Source: Lachnospiraceae bacterium (lineage in GTDB: Bacteria; Bacillota; Clostridia; Lachnospirales; Lachnospiraceae). Taken from it: a stretch of 64,000 nt of DNA. The notes beneath the pieces are model-generated. The model searched no databases and had not been told where the DNA came from. It was given only the letters and a program-made list of their open reading frames with translations. Below, piece after piece: positions 60,529 to 64,000 of the stretch. How positions within the stretch are numbered: the stretch's first letter is position 1; each line of letters starts with the position of its first letter. A program made the position numbers and the translations under genes. The stretch is taken from assembly GCA_900772845.1 (NCBI GenBank), contig CAAGSD010000022.1, forward strand, positions 18,701-82,700, read 5' to 3'.

Positions 60529-62052
60529 TCAGGAGGGCGCAGAGGCGCCCACCTTCTCAATATACTCTGTGGGAGTATGGCCGGTATATTTTTTAAATAC
60601 CTGGCTGAAATACTGTGGATTATTGCCGAATCCCACAGACCTGGCAATAGTTTTGATATTGTCATTATGATAGTACACCATAAGGCGGATGGCTTGTTCC
60701 ATCCGCTTTTTGTTCAGGTAATCGGAAAAACGGATGCCTTCCTCCTTTACAAATTGTTTGCTCAGGTAGCCGACACTGACAAAGAGATAGTTCTCTGCCA
60801 GCCATTTTAAAGACAGGGTCTCACAGTCCAGGTGGGCTTCCACGTAAGATTTTAAGAGGCTGATGTTGGCACCGCCCTTAGAGGAGGCAGCCTCGTCCTT
60901 CTCCTGCAGCAGTACAATCTCCGCCAGCTTCCGGATTTCGGAGGTCTGCGTACAGGAATACAGGCGGCGGAAAAAGTCACAGGCAATATCCAGCGGCGGC
61001 TCTTGTCCGGAGTTATCGGGATTCAGGAAAAGTCCCAGGGCGATATTCTTCGCAACATCCGGTGTCATGGAAGGAGTGAAGACGGAATCCAGCAGAGATG
61101 GAATATCCGTTTCAGCCGGGGAAGCGGTAAATGCCTCACGCAGCTTGGAAATCCGCCAGGGAGCGGCCATGTTGTTATGGAATTCCCTGGTTTCTCCGGT
61201 TTCTGGGCGGATCAGCAGGATCCGGTCATAGCGGGATATCTTGGATATGATCTGCGCAAATAAATCTTCCGAAGTGTCACCGTGGAGAAAAGAGGTTTCA
61301 AAGGTTACACACTGTTGCGGATAATGCAGCTCATCCAAAGACTGGCGGATCGTTTCCTGATGAGCCAGGGTGGGAGAGGACAGGACGAAAAGAGCACTGT
61401 TTTTTACATAAATCACAGGAAAGACACTTTCTGCTCCGCAGGAAAGCAGAATCCGCACGATATCCTTTAGAAAACTTTTCAGATAGGTTTCTTCTACAAA
61501 GGAACAGATACAGGCATATAGTCCCTTTTCGGGAAAGGACAGAAGTCCCTGATACTTTTTGAATACCTGGGGAAAATTATCAGGCTGATCCAATGCTTCC
61601 ATAAGCAGCCCCTGTTCTAATGGCGACTGCATATCCTTCAGCAGAAGTGCCTGCTCCGCCTTCTGCTGTACCTCTTTTTGCTTTTTTTCTTCACGGATCG
61701 TATCCAGACAGTTGATCAGCTCCTGCTTGTCCGTGGGTTTTAAGAGATAGTGGCGGACCCCGTATTTCATGGCCTGCTTGGCATATTCGAATTCACCGTA
61801 ACCGGATAACAGGATAAAAGTGATCCGGGAGTCGATGCGGGAGGCACGTTCGATCAGCTCCAGACCGTTCAAAATAGGCATTTTGATATCCGTGATCACA
61901 ACATCGGGATAGTCATCACGGATCCGGTCATAGGCTTCCATTCCGTTTTTGGCGGTGGCAATCACCTCGTAGCCGAGGGAATTATAATCGATCATGGAAG
62001 AAAGTGCTTCGCGTATGATCTGTTCATCATCTACAATCATCAATCTGAGCAT
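60529..62052 (-). CDS. Response regulator, YesN/AraC type
   Basis: A 507-residue response regulator. The receiver domain has acidic residues Asp8/Asp9, phosphoacceptor Asp55 in VVITDIKMP and conserved Lys in LLKPTDKQE. A middle region of about 270 residues resembles the YesN linker, and the C-terminal AraC HTH reads LSLKWLAENYLFVSVGYLSK, then IARSVGFGNNPQYFSQVFKK. Its start lies within the sensor kinase gene (26-base overlap), so the pair is coupled. YesMN systems usually regulate sugar uptake or polysaccharide use; the adjoining sugar genes at 58476-60504 are candidates. Confidence 0.94.
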   Translation of the reverse strand: MLRLMIVDDEQIIREALSSMIDYNSLGYEVIATAKNGMEAYDRIRDDYPDVVITDIKMPILNGLELIERASRIDSRITFILLSGYGEFEYAKQAMKYGVRHYLLKPTDKQELINCLDTIREEKKQKEVQQKAEQALLLKDMQSPLEQGLLMEALDQPDNFPQVFKKYQGLLSFPEKGLYACICSFVEETYLKSFLKDIVRILLSCGAESVFPVIYVKNSALFVLSSPTLAHQETIRQSLDELHYPQQCVTFETSFLHGDTSEDLFAQIISKISRYDRILLIRPETGETREFHNNMAAPWRISKLREAFTASPAETDIPSLLDSVFTPSMTPDVAKNIALGLFLNPDNSGQEPPLDIACDFFRRLYSCTQTSEIRKLAEIVLLQEKDEAASSKGGANISLLKSYVEAHLDCETLSLKWLAENYLFVSVGYLSKQFVKEEGIRFSDYLNKKRMEQAIRLMVYYHNDNIKTIARSVGFGNNPQYFSQVFKKYTGHTPTEYIEKVGASAPS

Positions 62053-63817
62053 AAGAAACCTCTCTTTCTTTGGGAACGGACAGCAGTACGATGGCCATTC
62101 CGTCTTCGTTGTATATAGATAAGCCGTACCGATCGCCGAAGAGCAGCTTCAGGCGGGAATTGATATTCACCAGTCCCACACCGGAACCCTGGGGAGTGAT
62201 CTGGCTGTGTTCCAGTTTCCAGATGAGATCATCCTCGAAATGGGAACCGGTATTTGCTACGGTAATCTGGTAGACAGTGTCTTTTTCGGAAATGGTGACG
62301 GTGATATGACAGACATCGTCACTGAATTCCAGAGCATATTTTAATGCGTTCTCTACCAGAGGCTGGATACAAAGTGTCGGGACATAAATATGGGAAATGT
62401 CATCCGGTACGTGCAGCTGGAAGTCCAGCCGGTCTCCGAAACGGATCTGCTGGATCCGGATATAATCCTTTAAAACGTCCAGTTCCTTTTTTAAGGGGAT
62501 CAGGTCTTCTTTGCTGTTGACAGCAGCGCGGAACAGATTCCCCAGGGACCGGACCATGGTGGAGATGTCATCGGCACCGTATTTTTGTGCCATCCAGTTG
62601 ATGGTATCCAGGGTATTGTAAAGAAAATGCGGGTTGATCTGCTGCTGCAGCATCTTGATATTGGTATCCCGGAGCAACAGCTGCTTTTCATAGTTTTTAT
62701 CCCGCAAAGTCTTTACATTGGATTTCATTTCGTCAAAGCTGACATGCAGCTGCCCGATCTCATCGGTACGGAGACTGTAATCGTAGTGAGCGGTGTCCTT
62801 CGGATCCGGGAGTCCCTGTCCGAAGCGGCGGATCTTCTCTACCAGAAGATCCAGATGGTGCAGTATCCTGCGCAGAAGCAACAGTGCCAGGAACAGAGCG
62901 ATCATCACGACCACGGCGGAGAACAGGATCATCCGGATCAGAACGGTATGGATCGCAGAAAAGAGCGGATCGTAATCCTGAAAATACAGATAATTCCATC
63001 CGGTACGTGGAAAATCTCCCTGGATGACAAAGGTCTTTCGTTTATCTATGGAAAGAATAGAATAATGGCTGCTGCCATGATTCAGCGACTGCAGCAGGCT
63101 GGAATACTGTTCCGGATGGTAAGTCTCCTGTGGGTAAAACTGAGCATTTCCTGCAAACAGGATAAAACGGGAATGCGTGGAGAGAGAATATCCGGCATTC
63201 TCCAGGGCATCACTGATCAGCTGGTCCAGGTCGATCACTATGTACAGGTAAGCCAGATGATCCAGGGTCAGATGGCGAAGCTGCCGGATATCCCGGTAAA
63301 GTACGATGGTATTCCCGGGGGAAGCCGGTGCACTCCAGCTGGCACGCCCCTGGCAGGATGCTGCATTTTCTGCCAGTTCCTCCAGAGGAAAAGCATCCAG
63401 ATCGGAAGTATTTCCCATACAGATCAGTGTGTCGTCAGGAAGTACCAGACTGATGGATTTGATATAGTCGTCATCAAAAATATAAGGATAGAGAGCCTGA
63501 TATATCGTTTGCTTTCTCTTGGCATTACGGATGCTGGTGGGAGCATCCATGATATCGGTGAGATTCGTCTGGATGATGGTATCGGACAGGATCCGGGCAG
63601 AACCGGATTCCACGGTCTCCATTCTTGCAGAGACGAAGGAGGATACATAATTCAGAGACTGTGCATTGGAAGTATACAGCTCACGGGCATAATATTGGGA
63701 AAGAAGCTGAATTCCCACAACAAAAGCAAAGAACACAAAAAGCAATGTCGTTGACAGGATCAGTAGTATTTTCTTATATAAAGACAGATTATTAAAACGC
63801 TGTGATAAATTGCTCAT
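62027..63817 (-). CDS. Sensor histidine kinase, YesM type
   Basis: A 596-residue membrane kinase. It has a first helix (about 14-36), an extracytoplasmic sensor of about 240 residues (dCache-like), a second helix (about 290-312), HAMP, then the His_kinase dimerisation motif INPHFLYNTLDTINW with His397 as likely phosphoacceptor, and a HATPase domain with N-box and GVGLVNINSRLKLLFG. GGAGG lies seven bases ahead of the ATG. It is the first gene of the pair. A family-1 structured element and a G/C hairpin lie just upstream on the same strand. Confidence 0.94.
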   Translation of the reverse strand: MSNLSQRFNNLSLYKKILLILSTTLLFVFFAFVVGIQLLSQYYARELYTSNAQSLNYVSSFVSARMETVESGSARILSDTIIQTNLTDIMDAPTSIRNAKRKQTIYQALYPYIFDDDYIKSISLVLPDDTLICMGNTSDLDAFPLEELAENAASCQGRASWSAPASPGNTIVLYRDIRQLRHLTLDHLAYLYIVIDLDQLISDALENAGYSLSTHSRFILFAGNAQFYPQETYHPEQYSSLLQSLNHGSSHYSILSIDKRKTFVIQGDFPRTGWNYLYFQDYDPLFSAIHTVLIRMILFSAVVVMIALFLALLLLRRILHHLDLLVEKIRRFGQGLPDPKDTAHYDYSLRTDEIGQLHVSFDEMKSNVKTLRDKNYEKQLLLRDTNIKMLQQQINPHFLYNTLDTINWMAQKYGADDISTMVRSLGNLFRAAVNSKEDLIPLKKELDVLKDYIRIQQIRFGDRLDFQLHVPDDISHIYVPTLCIQPLVENALKYALEFSDDVCHITVTISEKDTVYQITVANTGSHFEDDLIWKLEHSQITPQGSGVGLVNINSRLKLLFGDRYGLSIYNEDGMAIVLLSVPKEREVSYAQIDDCR

Positions 63818-63847
63818 GGAAAAACCTCCGTATCATGGTTAGATACT

Positions 63848-63863
63848 GGGGGCAAAAGCCCCC
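63848..63863 (-). other. G/C hairpin in the kinase leader
   Basis: GGGGGC-TTTT-GCCCCC on the minus strand between the structured element and the kinase ribosome site, about 30 bases before the start codon. No T-run follows, so it is not a typical terminator. Confidence 0.5.
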
Positions 63864-63870
63864 GACTTTG

Positions 63871-64000
63871 ATGCCTACGGATTGTTCCGTGCTATGCACT
63901 CTCACAATCCTACCCAATATTCGCATATCGTGGGATTATCATCCCACTTTTATGCTCATATCGGGGCGGGTCCTAAGGTCTTTCACCCACTTATGAGCAA
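63871..64000 (-). repeat. Structured element family 1, copy D (before kinase), cut by edge
   Basis: Minus-strand copy, nearly the same as copy C at 43610. It keeps CCCCGATA-TGA-GCAT, the inner stem is GTGGGAT/ATCCCAC where copy C has GCGGGAT/ATCCCGC (paired change), and the third arm is GGATTG / CAATCC around GAGAGTGC-ATA-GCACGGA. The 5' part of the first arm lies beyond the window edge. Confidence 0.75.

Noticed and set aside
62585..63754. Open frame of 389 codons on the plus strand opposite the sensor kinase
   Set aside because: Low-complexity composition, no ribosome site, antisense to a kinase with all motifs.

Overview
The window looks like chromosomal DNA of a gut-type Lachnospiraceae (Clostridia). 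The evidence is the moderate GC content, strong AGGAGG-type ribosome binding sites, sigma-A promoters of TTGACA/TATAAT type, a perfect CIRCE element, lipoproteins with short linkers, an all-ABC nutrient uptake style, YesM/YesN-type two-component genes and a hisS-aspS pair. The genus cannot be fixed from this sequence. No phage, CRISPR array, plasmid or complete insertion sequence is visible.

Layout. 1-5.1 kb: the C-terminal part of a calpain-like protease, a chemoreceptor, an SH3/NlpC-P60 cell wall hydrolase and a convergent CapA-like protein. 5.3-8.5 kb: an amino-acid ABC importer (binding protein, two permeases, ATPase). 8.6-14.6 kb: four large membrane proteins of GT-C/PTPS-related and DUF6020-like type. 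14.6-15.8 kb: a split chromate transporter. 16-19.8 kb: hisS, aspS and an Sfp-type phosphopantetheinyl transferase. 19.9-23.4 kb: a heterodimeric ABC exporter. 23.4-24.3 kb: structured and probably transcribed non-coding DNA. 24.3-28.7 kb: a degenerate GH3-like protein and three lipoproteins. 29.5-38 kb: tRNA-Gly, an acyltransferase, a TPR-GGDEF protein, an ABC exporter, a beta-CASP hydrolase, thyA and folA, followed by ilvE.

39.2-53.8 kb is the functional core: a formate dehydrogenase and molybdenum cofactor island. It holds fdhD, moeA, a mobA-mobB fusion, a second molybdopterin-binding protein, moaC, modABC, moaA and a MOSC-MogA fusion. These are followed by an operon of a NuoF/GltD-like flavoprotein and an iron-sulfur-rich molybdopterin formate dehydrogenase. 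Identical 16-bp palindromes (ATGTAAGTGCTTACAT and its reverse complement) sit in the same register on the -10 boxes of the two promoters that start the cofactor half and the enzyme half. This suggests one regulator for both. MPT synthase genes (moaD/moaE) are not in the window.

53.9-64 kb: a PrsA-like foldase, htpG behind a CIRCE operator, an AraC regulator divergent from a Gfo/Idh/MocA dehydrogenase and a sugar isomerase/epimerase, and a YesM/YesN kinase-regulator pair.

The most unusual material is between genes. One family of roughly 160-nt structured elements occurs upstream of thyA (tandem pair), moaC and the sensor kinase, with compensatory base changes between copies. A second family of 153-154 bp elements with 13-bp terminal inverted repeats, again with compensatory changes in internal stems, occurs upstream of the GH3-like gene and of the GGDEF gene. 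Further single-copy foldable elements lie at 15.75 and 23.4 kb.
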